The notes below the pieces were generated by a model. It saw only the letters and a list, made by a program, of their open reading frames with translations. It was not told the origin of the DNA and made no database searches. DNA of 64,000 nt from Caprimulgus europaeus. Its lineage: Eukaryota; Chordata; Aves; Caprimulgiformes; Caprimulgidae. Below are positions 11,799 through 25,580 of the stretch, in pieces (the stretch's first letter is position 1; every line of letters starts with the position of its first letter). The stretch lies in the NCBI GenBank assembly GCA_907165065.1, contig OU015532.1:35196339-35260338 (forward strand), in the 5' to 3' direction. Both the position numbers and the translations under genes were made by a program.

Positions 11799-13353
11799 GT
11801 AAATAGCTTACGGGTTTATTTCTTTGTAACTTTTGTTTACATTTCTGAGTACAAATATTGCTTGTATGTATACCTACAAGTTTGATTGCTAGGCCTATGG
11901 AATTTTGTTTAAGAGACAAAAGAGTTGGTTAGTTGTCAGCTATTCCTCACAGTAGCCAAATACTTGTCTCGTGACAAAACCAGAGGGGGAAAAGACCATA
12001 GGAATTACACTGCTTCAAAACCAAAACGCTTCATTTTTGTTAGCTGCTACTCTCTATAGTTCCTCAAGTTATCTGTGAAAATTGTTAAGATGTTGCTGTT
12101 TCTGTCCCTTTTTTGCCTCTAATTGGTTGCTCTTTTTACTCTTTATTCTCCTGTGTTTGTGTTCTTTTCTCTTTTTTTAATTTTGTATGGCTATTCCTCT
12201 CCTATTGCATGAACACTTCATCCTCTTTAGCTTGTCCAAGGCCATCTTTAGCTACTACATGACAAAGCTGTATGCATTGAAGTGGTTATTGGGACAGAGC
12301 AGTGCAGAATAGTATTTTGGACTTGTGTGTTGCTCTGTTTCTTACTCCTGTTGAATGTAGATACCACAAAGTCCAAGATAAAGTGCATCCTGTGCCTGGA
12401 TCCATCTTCTGCTTTAAATAGAATATTAAGGCTATGCAGTACTGGGGTAATTTCCTTTACCCTGTTACTTCTCAACAGATCTGCTTTTTATTCAGATGCA
12501 GCCTAAGCACATCTTTAATTAAGTTTGCTTCTCGCCGCCTTCTGCAATTTTCACCTTTCATGTTTAATATTTTTGTTCAAAGATGGTTTGCAAAGTGTTT
12601 AACAGAAGAGTTGCATTGCATTTTTAAATGACTTTATTAAAGCAAATCTACATGCTTGATGTTGTCTAAAGGTCTGTAGCTGTGCCACTAACACATTGGA
12701 AGAACATTAGGTTTGCACAAGACAAATAAAAAGCCAGTTATACTATAAAAGCACATGTCCTTTCTTTACAAAAAGTAGTAGTTCTGGACTATAATGACAT
12801 CTCTAAGTTGTCACACTACCACCAGGCAATCTTTAAAGAACCAGAGAAATGAAAAGGTTTAAGTACAACAGAAGAATAAACTGGCTAGTAACAACCATTT
12901 CATCTTCAAGAATTCTTAAAATGTTTGTAATATATATATATATGAGTACCCAAATGATAAAAAGCTTGTTTTTGCCCCTAAAAAACCCCACTTTTATTTA
13001 TTATTTTTGAGGTTGATGGAACACTTGCCAAGGGGCAAAATGGGTTATGAATCTGTATTTTTATTTTCAAGAAAATACGGGGTAATACTCACAGAAGCAG
13101 AACATTTACATTATCTGTAATTTTCATTAAAACCTTTTCTGTGTTAAAAAGATGGAGGTTGGTTCTTCTCAAACCTTATGGTATATTTTTTGGTGGAGTT
13201 TACTCCTCATTTTAATATGAATGTGAGGCAAATCTGTCCAGTTATTTTTTTCTTGTAGATTCTAAAAATTAACTGTTGTAAAACTATTTTAGCCAATTAA
13301 TTGTACTATCTGCACTTCAAAACAGACAAGAGTGAAAAAACACTTTGGACTTA

Positions 13354-13423
13354 GAATCATAAAATCATAGAGTGGGTTAGGTTGGAAGGGGCTTTTAAAC
13401 CAACCACCCTGCAATGAACAGGG
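13354..13423 (-). mobile_element. CR1 LINE 3' stub
   Basis: GAATCATAAAATCATAGAGT followed by GGTTGGAAGGGGCTTTTAAA is the reverse complement of a CR1 3' end (the repeated octamer and the TTTAAG..CCTTCCAACC tail). About 70 bp, decayed. It lies in opposite orientation to the large CR1 about 650 bp downstream. Confidence 0.8.
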
Positions 13424-14079
13424 AATTCTAGGCACGTTGCTCAATTAATAGGTGTAGAACAGTTTTAAAATTCATTAGTTTATAGACACATTTTTTTCCT
13501 AGATTAATCATAGGATTCTGAGAGGAAGATAAGGCCATCACACTATTATGCACCTATAACTATCTCCATCATTTAAATTGATTGTGTTGTTAAGACATCT
13601 CTGAACCCTAGGGAGATTATTTCAAGTGGGGTATGATTAATTCTGTGAGCTATGTAAGTCCCTTGGAACCAGAGTTTCAAATGCAGCTCTCCTGATCTTG
13701 TATATTTCCTCATTTTAATTGCAGCTTTATATTGTTAGTGTTAGTTCTACATTTGATGCTAGAATCAATTAATTTAAAGGGCAGTAAGCAAACATTACAG
13801 TGGTACCCTTTCATTTATCTTAGAAAAGATTAATATCTTCAGTGAATAATGAGGTCTTTCTTTTGAAAATTTTCTTGAGATTTTAGTGGCTTTCAATATA
13901 ATTTAATGTTCATCTCATATTTTAATCTAATTTTCTTCAAAATACATTCTTATATGTATCAGTTTTCAGGAATTTCAGTAAGATATTTCAGAAATCGAAA
14001 GGTCTGTTGATGTGCAGGTGTTTCTTAAATCATACAAAAATTACTTGCACTCCTACCATAAATGTTTCCCCTGAGAAGT

Positions 14080-16159
14080 GGTCCTTAGGGACATAGGTAC
14101 AGAACAGAGCTGGCAGGTCTTTAAGGACACCCTCCTGAGAGCACAAGAGCTCTCCACCCCCAAGCATAAGAAATCAAGTAGAGAAGGCAGGAAACTGGCA
14201 TGGCTCAGCAAGGACCTGTGCTGGTCAAAGTGGGAGAAAAGGAAGAAATCTGCAGGCAGTGGAAGCAGGGATGTGTACCCTGGGAAGAATACTGGGATGC
14301 TGTCTGGACGTGTAGAGATGGGATTAGGAACTGGACTTGGTGAGGGATGTGAAAAATAACAAGAAAGGGTTCTTCAGGTACATTGGCCAGAAGAGACAGG
14401 CCAAGGAGAGTGTACCCCCTCTGATAAATGAAAAGGGAGAACTGACTTCAAGAGACCTGGAGAAAGCTGAGGTACTCCACAAGTTCTTTGCCTCAGTCTT
14501 CACTGGCAGACAGGCTTCTCATGTCTCTCAAGTCCCTGAACCTCAAGGCGCGGGTTGGGAGAGCAAAGTCTCTCCCACTGTAAGTAAGCACAGAGCAAGT
14601 CAGAGACCGCCTCATGAGACTGAACGTGTACAAGTCTATGGACTCAGATGAGATGCATCCCAGGGTCCTGAAGGAACTAGCTGATGTGGTTGCCAAGCCA
14701 CTCTCCATCATATTTGAAAAGTTATGGCTGTCAGGTAAAGTACCTGGTGACTGGAAAAAGGGAAACTTCAGTCCCATTTTCAAGAAAGGCAGAAAGAAAG
14801 ACCTGGGGAACTACAGGCCAGTGAACCTCACCTCTGTGCCTGGGAAGATCGTGGAGCAGATCATCCTGGAAACGATGGCAAAGGCACATGTGAGATGAGG
14901 AGGTGATCTGAGACAGCCAAATCGGCTTCACTGGGCGCAGATCGTGCCTGACCAACTGGTGGCCTTCTGTGATGGAGTGACAGCATCGGTGGACAAAGGA
15001 AGGGCAACTGATGTCGTCTACCTGGACTTGGGAAAGACCTTCAAAATGGTCCCACACCACATCCTTATCACTGAATTGCAGAGATACGGATTTGAAAGCT
15101 GGACTATTTGACAAATAAAGAATTGGTTGGATGGTCACAGCCAGAGGGGTGTGGTGAACAGCTCTATGTCCAGGTGGAGACTGGTGCCGAGTGGTGTCCC
15201 CCAAGGGTCAGTCTTGGGACTGGTGCTCTTCAACATCTTTATCAATGACCTAGATAGTGGGATTGAGTGCACCCTCAGCAAGTTTGCTGATGACACCAAG
15301 CTGAGTGGTGCAGTTGATACAACAGATGGAAGGAATGCCATCCAGAGAGACCTGGACAGGCTTGGAAAGTGGGCCCACAGGAAACTAATGAGGTTCAAGA
15401 AGGCCAAGTGCAAGGTTGTGCACTTGGGTTGGGGCAATCCCAGGTATGTGGGCAGACTGGGAGAAGAACCCATTGAGAGCAGCCCTGCTGAGAAGGACTT
15501 GGGAATCCTGGTGACATGAGCCAGCAGTGTGCGATTGCAGCCCAGAAGGCTGTGTCCTGAGCTGCATCAAAAGAGGAGTGGCAGGGAGAGGGAGGTGATT
15601 GTCCGCCTCTACTCTGCCTTTGTGAGGCCCCATCTGGAGTACTACATCCAGGCCTGGAGCCCTCAACACAAGAAAGTTGTAGGGCTGTTGGAGCAGGTCC
15701 AGAGGAGAGCCACAAGGATGATCAGAGAACTGGAGCACCTCTCCTATGAAGAAAGGCTGAGGGAGCTGGGCTTGTTTAGCTTGGAGAAGAGAAGGCTTTG
15801 GGGAGACCTCATTGCAGCCTTCCAGTACTTGGAGGGAGCTTATGAACAGGAGGGAGAGGAACTTTTTATATGTGCAGATAGTGATAGGAAAAGGGGAAAT
15901 GATTTTAAACCAAGAGAGGGGAGATTTAGGTCAGATATTAGGGGGAAATTCTTTACCCAGAGGGTGGTGAGGCAGTGGAACAGGTTTCCCAGAGAAGTTG
16001 TGGATGCCCCATCCCTGGAGGCATTCAAGGCCAGGTTGGATGGGGTCCTGGGCAGCCTGATCTAGTGGTTGGCAATTCTGCCCATGGCAGGGGGGTTGGA
16101 ACTGGATGATCTTTAAGGTCCTTTCCAACCCAAACCATTCTATGATTCCATGATTCCAA
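14080..16159 (+). mobile_element. CR1 LINE, 2.1 kb, decayed ORF2 with reverse transcriptase
   Basis: 5'-truncated CR1 non-LTR retrotransposon in the same orientation as RYR3. Successive blocks in shifted frames match CR1 ORF2: the pre-RT linker (14,078-14,651), RT fingers/palm with [20 protein letters not shown] (14,614-14,898), RT with GVPQGSVLG and the catalytic FADDTKL (15,127-15,519), and the C-terminal part with [30 protein letters not shown] and WNRFPREVVDAPSLEAFKAR (15,529-16,065). Stops and frameshifts (for example TGA after AKAHVR near 14,896) make it inactive. The 3' end has ATTCTATG at 16,137 then ATTCCATG, the diagnostic CR1 terminus; there is no poly(A) tail, as usual for CR1. 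Confidence 0.95.
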
Positions 16160-17708
16160 GTACTCCCTTTTGTGAGAAGTGCCTGGAGATACAGAAGAAA
16201 TTGTTGTATATTAATATAGGTTTATTTTTCAAGGAAAAAAAAATCAATTAAGTTAGGAAATACTAATTCTTCATGTTCTGTGTTTAATGAATGTACATGG
16301 CTTTGAAGAAGTGTCTTATGTGATAAATGTTTTCTTTGAGATGTGTGTATTTATGTTTGATGTTTTAAGGAAATTAATTTGTAAAAAAATTTGTCTTATT
16401 GTCTGTCATCTGTCTATGCACATAGATACAGCGAAGTTGTACATGGCAATTTTTCATACACAGTTTACGAATACATTCTTTCTGACTACGTTATTGAATT
16501 TAATTTGTGCCTTTCTTCAATGAAAACCTATATGCTTTTCTTCAGACACAAAATTAGCAATTTCTTCCTGAGCACCTTTCAACGTGTTTGGCTGGAAAAA
16601 GTACATGAAAAAACTCAGTATGACAGGCTTATACTCAAGTTAACGGTAATGTAACTTGTGGAGAGCCTCTTCCTTATGTGCACACTTACTCCTTCCCAGC
16701 CATGATTTGACGTTATCATAAAACATGAATTTGTACAATTTTCAGAGGGGATTCTGATTGGTCAGTTTTTGAAATTTGATAATAAAATGGCAGCAGTGCC
16801 AGGAGGAGAGCCTCGAATGTTGGCTCAATAGCTATTCCATTATAAAATAGTAACTCATGTGCACGGTGTATTTAAACAGGTCATAGTACATACAGCCAAT
16901 TTGTTAGTGGTGCAGGATAAATGCAAAATGAAAAGGCTGCGTGGAACAACCTTTGGGACCTCGGGTAGTGCACCTCAAAAAAAAAAAAATTCCCTCAAAT
17001 GTAACGTAAAGATGAAATGGTTTGGCCATTATTATGTGTAGTCTTATTGCCATGAGCTATATTGTCTGTGCAAAGTTAAATTAATGAATAGTGTATACTA
17101 GTAATTAATATGCCTAAGAGTTTTATAAAATTGGTCGGGTTTTAGAGCACGTTTTATGTATTTCTAATCCAGCTTCTTTGAGGGCACAGTAATACTGCCC
17201 TGATTTGGAACTGAAAGAAAAGAAGTTGAGGTTAGGCTTCTCTATGTGGAAGAAGGCAATGACTGTCTGCAGATAACATGCTGGAAAGCATTTGATAATT
17301 ATTTTGGTGTTGATGACCAACTTCAGCTGTCTCAATGTCCTAAATCTAGTAACCTAGATTTACATCTCATAGGTGTAAATCCCACCCTCTCATTCCCAGT
17401 TTGTTCAAGTGTGTATTTTTCCCATGCTTGCATTAAAGTTCGAGTCCTGCAGTTTCACGTATGCTGTATATTACCATTCCCAAAGCCTTCAAAAGAAAAA
17501 ATAAGGTAGACATATGTGCATTAAAAAAGTGAGAATGTTCAAAAGTACATGCAGATTTGTCACTGTTAGTTACATTCTGCATTTTGGTTCACTGACCAAT
17601 CAGAGGATCAGAATTGTACAAATATGTATCCTTACTAATCATTAACCACCTGAGCTGTTATACTATGTTCCGTTACCCCTCTTGATCTCACTTTCACAAC
17701 CCCCCCAG

Positions 17709-17805
17709 GCACCGTTCTATTAACCTCTTCCTCCATGGCTATCAGAACTATTGGATAGAAACAGAGGAATATTCATTTGAGGAGAAACTAGTTCAGGATT
17801 TGGCT
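17709..17805 (+). CDS. RYR3: RYR3 coding exon 8 of 37
   Basis: One base completing Arg, then 32 codons: HRSINLFLHGYQNYWIETEE and YSFEEKLVQDLA. RYR3-type (NLFLHGYQ); RYR1/2 read ACNMFLESY. Donor GCT|GTAAGT. Confidence 0.97.
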
Positions 17806-19382
17806 GTAAGTACTGATCTAATTGGGCATATTCTTCAGTGCCCACTTTAGTGTATGATTTATGTATCTATTATAACCTCTATTTAATTTTTCTGTACCGT
17901 ATGCATATGCATAAACTTATAAAATATTAATCCTTATGCTTCAGGGCATAAGGTCATTTTCTGCTATGGTCAAAAGGACATTTGTCCTGTGATGCACACT
18001 GAAGTGCATTAAGGTGGTTTATGCCTTCAGACGAACAATGTGATACTCATTCTTGGGAAGAGAAATGGATTAGATGAACTGTCAGACTATTTTTGTCTTT
18101 ATGGTAATTCCTATGTTCCTATGTTTTATTTACTGTTTTTTTAAAGCTTGACACAATTGATCCTTTTCCCCTTTTAAAAATTTTTGTTGATGCATAATAT
18201 TTATTTTTAACATTTTCAGCTTTGATACAAATTTAATTTTGCTGTTTTCTTGTTGATACATCGTAAGGAGAAGGAAATATATGCAGCCATATTCAGCAAA
18301 AATTTAGTTTACATGTGTACTTGATAAAAGTGACTGGTAAATTTCAGCATTTTGTTACTGAATATTGATTCAGAAAGCCCACTGCTTTTTCTTTTCCCTC
18401 CCTGTAGTTAGTTTGTCTAAAATACTTCCAAGGATCCTATTGCTGTAGTATCTAAACACCATGAAAATGACTATATAGCTTCATGGATCACATGAAGATG
18501 TACCAGGAGATCCTTCAATGTTAGCAAAAGCAGTCATGTTGTGTTTTTTAAAGACCCACTGATATAGAAGGTTATATGATTCTTCAAAATCAGAGCTACC
18601 ATATTCTTCTCATACTCTGGGCAATTATATGGTCACAGTCTTGGACTTTGTTGCTTCTTTCTAAGGGAAGGAATGAAGCCATTAATCAAAACAGTGATTA
18701 CAGTTCTTTCAGATTTACTAGAGAAGTAAACTGAACTTCTGTAATTACAATTATTACTGTAATTACAATAATTCTACAATAATTGCAAACCCTAGAAAGA
18801 GGTGATAACACAAGTAAGGTAAAGGTGATACGTTTCTCTTTTGCCAGTGCTGGCTATGTTATATTTCAAACTGCCAAAAAATATTTGATGTTGACATTAA
18901 GAACAGTCCTTACATTTTGTCAAATCAAGGTTACCTAGAAACAATATATGAAAGTATTGTAGCCAATAGTAGTCTGAATAGGATGTATCTGATGATATTA
19001 AAAATAGTTCCGCTTACCAGTAATTCTCTTGCTAAATAATTGAGCAATTCTTTCAATTCTGGTCCACTGGAAACACATACTTTCTGCTGAATAAGGCTTC
19101 CGTAGGATTTTCACTGTCTCATTCTCAATACCTTGCAAATAAGAAACTTCTAATGTTACTATCAAATATGAATAACAATCAGATACTCTAACCCCTTCTG
19201 AGTCATACAGGCACATAATGTTGCAGGTTATGCTGTAAGCTGCTGAATTAAGAGGTATACTGGAAGTTAATACAAATTGGACAGAAAAAAAGTTACTGAA
19301 ATCCTTTCCTAAGCTTACTTACTCATTTTTTTTCTTACTTATGAAACTTAATTTATATATTCTGTTATAAATCTTGAGACAG
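17806..19382 (+). other. RYR3 intron, 1.6 kb
   Basis: AT-rich. Around 18,735-18,790 are several imperfect copies of an AATTACAAT/AATAATT motif, low-complexity in nature. Nothing else recognised. Confidence 0.75.
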
Positions 19383-19492
19383 AAACCTCCAAAAAAGGAT
19401 GAAGAGGAAGAGGAAGAGACGGAGAAAAAACAGCCTGATCCACTTCATCAGATTATCCTTTATTTCAGTCGCAGTGCTCTCACGGAGAGGAG
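19383..19492 (+). CDS. RYR3: RYR3 coding exon 9 of 37 (acidic tract)
   Basis: 36 codons plus 2 bases. Starts [20 protein letters not shown] and continues [16 protein letters not shown]. The opening acidic run is encoded by GAA/GAG repeats; such variable acidic stretches precede the conserved [12 protein letters not shown] block in RYR3. Ends AGG AG|GTAAAA (split Ser). Confidence 0.96.
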
Positions 19493-21069
19493 GTAAAAAG
19501 AGCTGTGTTGAAAAGCACATTGAGGAAAAACACACAGTAATTGAATTTCTAATAACATTACAGAAGTGATTTCACACAACTGCAGTTCATTATTGTGCAT
19601 GGTGAATACTTTTTTGCCTCTCAGTTTCATGAGAGTTTTCATGTATTTAAACTCAGTATAACCTCTATATTGAGATAAATATTGACTGGTTTTGACAACT
19701 TAAAAGCTTGGTAAATGCACAATACAGAAATAACCGAGCATGAATTCGCATAGAAACATGAAGTCTACAGGAAGCTTCCCCTGGTCGCTGCTGGTAATAG
19801 ATGTGTGTTCTTGTTGCTGGTGTTCATTACATGTATTTCTGACATACTGAAAAGGTTTCATTGATGATTAGCATGGATTTCTTTCAGTGCCAGTTTCTGT
19901 TTGGAATTTATACTGTTGATTAGTATATGTATTTTGTGTGGGTACAGTGCTCCAGTGCTTCATATACTTTTTCTGTATGACTAACATGATCTTGCCATCT
20001 AACAATTATAATTAGATTCTGCCTTATATCTTCATAATACTCTTCTGTACCTGCAAGAGCCGGTGATCCTTACTTATCCAACACAACTGGATGTCCAGAT
20101 ATACCTCTAAATTTTTTAATTAAAAATTTACAGACAGTTTGAGATAAGAAAGTACATTTATAATAGGATTTTCAAGTGTAATAGCATTTCAAGTAGACAT
20201 ATGTATCTACATTAATAGGATGCTCTTTAATAAAATGGTATTTAAATATTAATAAGTGTGCCATCTTTTTATTACTATATCATAAAATAATTTTAATTTT
20301 TTTACTCTTTATAGCAAACTAGAAGATGATCCCTTATATATTGCCTATTCTGCCATGATGGCAAAGGTAAGTATGTCATTTCAAGCTCCATCCCTCACCC
20401 CACTTGGGTACTTCCCATTAATTTTAGATGCTTTTTAAACCTTTTTCTTCTGTTTCTTACATGGACTGCTTGATAGTAGTAATTTCTACCTTTTTAATGA
20501 AGCAAATGCTGTTTTGAGTTATAAATATGAGACTTTTCCTGTTTTATAATAAATATTATAAATTTCCAGTAGGTGCAGTGCTGTTGATATCACTTGGCAC
20601 TTTGTTTTGTACAGAATTAACTCATGGACAGTCTTAGCATATTAGTTAGTTACCTTTATTTTTTGGGTAATTATTTTGGAGTTTATATGTGAAGTCTGTC
20701 AAAAATAAGTTGCCAATTAGTTTTTGCAGCGTATTGATCACAGCTGACATATCTGAGGAGAGTGTGACTGTCAAAATAAATATTATGGATATAAATAGAG
20801 AAATGACACAAGAGCACATATCCTGCAGTTACAGGGTGTATATGTAGTTGGATGAATACCCTGAAGTACTCATACATTAGGGAATATCAGCCTTGTAGTG
20901 TGGATGAGCACAAACATTTATGATTACAGGCATTTTAAGTCTTCTTAATGCCTTTAATTGATGCTTGAAAAAATTTCTTTGGTGATTTTTGTAGAAACAC
21001 TATAGTAAAAGTAGGCATTATGTTTAATAATAAGCAAAATTTTGTGATTTCTCTTTCTAACATAAAAAG
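19493..21069 (+). other. RYR3 introns around exon 10
   Basis: Two introns (19,493-20,314 and 20,367-21,069). AT-rich, no repeats or RNA genes recognised. Confidence 0.75.
20315..20366 (+). CDS. RYR3: RYR3 coding exon 10 of 37
   Basis: One base completing Ser, then KLEDDPLYIAYSAMMAK (17 codons). Matches the KLEDDPLY(T/I).YS.MMAK segment of RYR3. Acceptor CTTTATAG, donor AAG|GTAAGT. Confidence 0.96.
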
Positions 21070-21123
21070 AGCTGTCAGGAAGAAGAAGAAGAGGAAGAAG
21101 AAGAAAAAGAAAAGACTTTTGAG
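21070..21123 (+). CDS. RYR3: RYR3 coding exon 11 of 37 (poly-Glu exon)
   Basis: 18 codons, phase 0: SCQEEEEEEEEEKEKTFE. Nine consecutive Glu codons from a GAA/GAG run. The SCQ start fixes the acceptor at AAAAAG|AGC although the AG is followed by a second AG. Donor GAG|GTGAGA. The tract is a cytosolic acidic loop; its length varies between species. Confidence 0.93.
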
Positions 21124-21400
21124 GTGAGAGTTTAAATAACATTTCTTTCTCATCACCGAATGTGCAAGTATTTTTAAATATGTCCAGTAGAATAAATGGA
21201 AGAATAACATATTGTGTATGGAGCTGGTTTATTAGATTATTCATATAAAAGAAAGACAGTGTGTTCTGAAGTTTTGGAATCAAACAACCCATGGATTATG
21301 GAGACAGATGGCCTTCAACAACTTGAGATTTCTCATCTTTCAATTTTTCCTGAATCAGTTCCAGTCTGTATTCTGTTCTTATTTTTGTTCCCAAACCCAG

Positions 21401-21500
21401 GAGAAAGAAATGGAAAAACAGAGAACTCTCTATCAGCAAGCTCGCTTACATGACCGTGGAGCTGCTGAGATGGTCCTTCAGATGATTAGTGCAAGCAAAG
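21401..21500 (+). CDS. RYR3: RYR3 coding exon 12 of 37
   Basis: 33 codons plus one base: [20 protein letters not shown] and [13 protein letters not shown]. Highly conserved start of the core solenoid. Acceptor AACCCAG, donor AAAG|GTAATG (split Gly). Confidence 0.97.
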
Positions 21501-21730
21501 GTAATGTTCTGTGAAGTGTTAAAAGTGTACATGATATACATATCAGAGGTATAATGCTCTACACTTACATAGTGTATTATGTCATTATACCTATTAAATG
21601 TATATCAGATACAACTCATGTATGGTCTATAATGACAATTACAACTATGCTAGGTAAAATTTCCAGAGTGCTTCTCTGGTTGAATAGTTCATAATTGCAG
21701 GTTTTAATGACTATCCCCTTGTTTTGACAG

Positions 21731-21810
21731 GTCATACAGGACCCATGGTTGTTGAAACACTAAAACTTGGTATTGCTATTCTAAATGGTGGAAATACCAT
21801 AGTTCAACAG
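21731..21810 (+). CDS. RYR3: RYR3 coding exon 13 of 37
   Basis: Two bases completing Gly, then [20 protein letters not shown] and NTIVQQ (26 codons). Core-solenoid helices. Acceptor TTTTGACAG, donor CAG|GTAATG. The preceding intron is only 230 bp. Confidence 0.97.
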
Positions 21811-22078
21811 GTAATGCTTTCTAACTACTCTGAGTCTTGTTTGTGTAAAGGAGGCAAGTAATTTTGTGAATTTCAGTGTTCTGACATGTTTTTATTTTAA
21901 TGCTTTTAATTTTAAGCTAAACAGTGAAGAAATACCACAGTATTTTTAGTACAATAACAATGATATTACTACTTGCCAGTGATTTGTATTTCGAATGGCA
22001 ATTCAGGGAGTTGTAAATTCATATAATTTTAATATAGATTTTTTTTTTTTCCCCAAAAAAAAAATGTATACACTCTAG

Positions 22079-22155
22079 AAAATGCTAGACTACCTGAAGG
22101 AGAAAAAGGATGCTGGATTTTTTCAAAGTCTCTCTGGCTTGATGCAGTCCTGCAG
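22079..22155 (+). CDS. RYR3: RYR3 coding exon 14 of 37
   Basis: 25 codons plus 2 bases: KMLDYLKEKKDAGFFQSLSG and LMQSC, then split Ser. Nearly invariant in all ryanodine receptors. Acceptor CACTCTAG, donor AG|GTAAAA. Confidence 0.97.
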
Positions 22156-23746
<1,591 letters not shown>

Positions 23747-23983
23747 TAGAATGAAATTGATTCCGGTAGTGCTTAAAACATTATTGGTGCATCCTTCTTT
23801 AAGTAGAACTGTTATTTACTGTGGCTTGAGGTTTCTGTTGATGAACTTAATATAAATAATTCTAGGCTTTGAGTTCTGAATATGCTTTTTATTTACAAAA
23901 TCTTTAGCAATAATTTTTAAGAAAAACATTGTAACTTCCAGTATTCTTATCCTGTATTCTTGTTATTTTTCTTTGATCCACAG

Positions 23984-24001
23984 TCATCGTTCGTGAGCGT
24001 G
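23984..24001 (+). CDS. RYR3: RYR3 coding exon 16 of 37: ASII microexon (18 nt)
   Basis: TCATCGTTCGTGAGCGTG completes Leu, then Ile-Val-Arg-Glu-Arg and the first base of Gly. It corresponds to the 18-nt ASII exon of RYR1 (VINRQN), which is alternatively spliced. Skipping is frame-neutral and turns GT-LIVRER-GEK into GT-REK. Acceptor CTTTGATCCACAG is strong; donor GTG|GTATGT. The exon is too short for ORF search. Confidence 0.95.
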
Positions 24002-24473
24002 GTATGTTTGGGTTTACAGTTTTCGATACTATTGTTGCAAAAATGTGTTGCAAATACAGAGAGAAATCTTTCATTGCATCTTCCCTGATATCTTTAGGTT
24101 TAGCTTTATGGTCTGCAGCAGGTTGTGTGTTCAGCTTCGATAAACAGTTTGATGCTTATTAAAGAAGTGTCATTCATATTTAAGGCATGATTTTAGTTAT
24201 GACTAACCATTTACTTATTAGATATATATCCTGTTGCTTTCTTTTTTTTTTAACCATGGATGCATTGGAGTGCTAAATATTTTGGCTTTGCTTTTTCTGT
24301 CTCAGTTTTTCTTTTCATTATTATCAGTCTGTTTCTTTTAAATTGCTTTAACGCTTTTATTAAAATACTGGGTTTTTTAGAATTCCAGTTTTAAAGGTTG
24401 CTGTAAGATTGTGTGTTCTGCATATTTAATCATAACAATTGTCACATAATCATTGTATTTATATATTTTAAAG
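24002..24473 (+). other. RYR3 intron after ASII
   Basis: 472 bp, AT-rich. The acceptor (TTTTAAAG) is poor in pyrimidines close to the AG. Nothing else seen. Confidence 0.75.
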
Positions 24474-24554
24474 GTGAAAAAGTGTTGCAGCATGATGAAT
24501 TTACTCGAGATCTGTTTAGATTTTTACAACTGCTCTGTGAAGGGCATAACAATG
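24474..24554 (+). CDS. RYR3: RYR3 coding exon 17 of 37 (first Ca2+-site Glu)
   Basis: Two bases completing Gly, [26 protein letters not shown], then one base. The Glu of CEGHNN aligns with E3893 of rabbit RyR1, one of the residues that bind activating Ca2+. Donor AATG|GTAAGT. Confidence 0.97.
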
Positions 24555-24959
24555 GTAAGTGAACGGAATTAATTTGGGGGGAAATGTGTGATGATTCTGT
24601 TCTTAAAGAGTTGAATAGAACCGATTCTAATGGCTTTTTTCCTCTAATTCATTTAGTTTTCTGAGAGGAAACTGGCATGCCAACCATTTCAATTGTGGAG
24701 TTCAATTTGAATTTTTAAGTCTTAATGTAATTTCAGTTTTTATGCCAGTCATTAACATTAAAGCCTATTGCAAGTCATGTGGATAACAATCCTTCAATTG
24801 TATTTACATTATGATCTACTGTACTTCAGTTTCCATCACATAAGCATCTGTACCCAACAAGGTACTTAAAAGAATGTATTCTCCATGAAAATATGAAAAT
24901 GACCTTGTATTTTTTATTCCTATATCTATTAACCAAGCACGAATCACTTCTTATTTCAG

Positions 24960-25048
24960 ATTTTCAAAATTACCTACGTACGCAGATGGGCAACACCACA
25001 ACAGTGAATATTATCATTAGCACAGTTGACTACCTCTTGCGTCTTCAG
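24960..25048 (+). CDS. RYR3: RYR3 coding exon 18 of 37
   Basis: Two bases completing Asp, [20 protein letters not shown] and TVDYLLRLQ. Core solenoid next to the Ca2+ site. Acceptor TTATTTCAG, donor CAG|GTGAGG. Confidence 0.97.
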
Positions 25049-25451
25049 GTGAGGAAAGAACAGAGGAAAATGGAGTATAACATACTTACCTTTGCTTCAT
25101 TTTTATAAATTCACATTTTACTGGAATCAAATGTGAAAATCCTCTCTTGAGGGATATCTAAAATAAAGAATTCTGATTTAATTTATTTCATCTCTTCTTT
25201 CTTTTTAAAATAGATGACCTTTCAGAATTCTGTGTGAACCTAGATGTTTGTTAATTTATTTAATTGTTCACTTCTGCAGGGAGCATAGTTTGATAAAAAT
25301 GCAAAAAGTTATTGTCATGAGAATTAGATTGACACAGAAATACTAAATTCCATGTGCTTATTATTCAACTTTTGGTGATACAAATGCAGGCAGTAAATAC
25401 TGCATACAGAATCCAAAATGAGAAAATATAACATTATTGTTTTTTTCTTAG

Positions 25452-25580
25452 GAATCAATCAGTGACTTCTATTGGTACTATTCAGGAAAGGATGTCATTG
25501 ATGAATCAGGACAACGTAACTTCTCTAAAGCTTTGGCTGTCACCAAACAAATATTCAATTCCCTTACAGAATATATCCAG
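25452..25580 (+). CDS. RYR3: RYR3 coding exon 19 of 37 (second Ca2+-site Glu)
   Basis: 43 codons, phase 0: [20 protein letters not shown] and on to [12 protein letters not shown]. The Glu of LTEYIQ is 74 residues after the CEGH Glu, the same spacing as E3893 to E3967 in RyR1, so the Ca2+-binding pair is intact. Acceptor TTTTCTTAG, donor CAG|GTAAAG. Confidence 0.97.

Larger units (their letters stand above)
11799..17708 (+). other. RYR3 intron, 5.9 kb, holding CR1 sequence
   Basis: The largest intron in the window. It contains a CR1 3' stub (13,354-13,423), a 2.1-kb CR1 (14,080-16,159) and a short TA run (12,931-12,943). The rest is AT-rich intron with chance ORFs only. The acceptor follows a C-rich tract (CCCCCCAG). 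Confidence 0.85.

Noticed and set aside
15127..15519. Reverse transcriptase open frame as an active gene
   Set aside because: It contains FADDTKL, but ORF2 is broken by stops and frameshifts and lacks its 5' part, so the element is dead.
14731..15738. Long minus-strand open frames inside the CR1 element
   Set aside because: They are antisense to CR1 ORF2, whose plus-strand frames carry the RT motifs.
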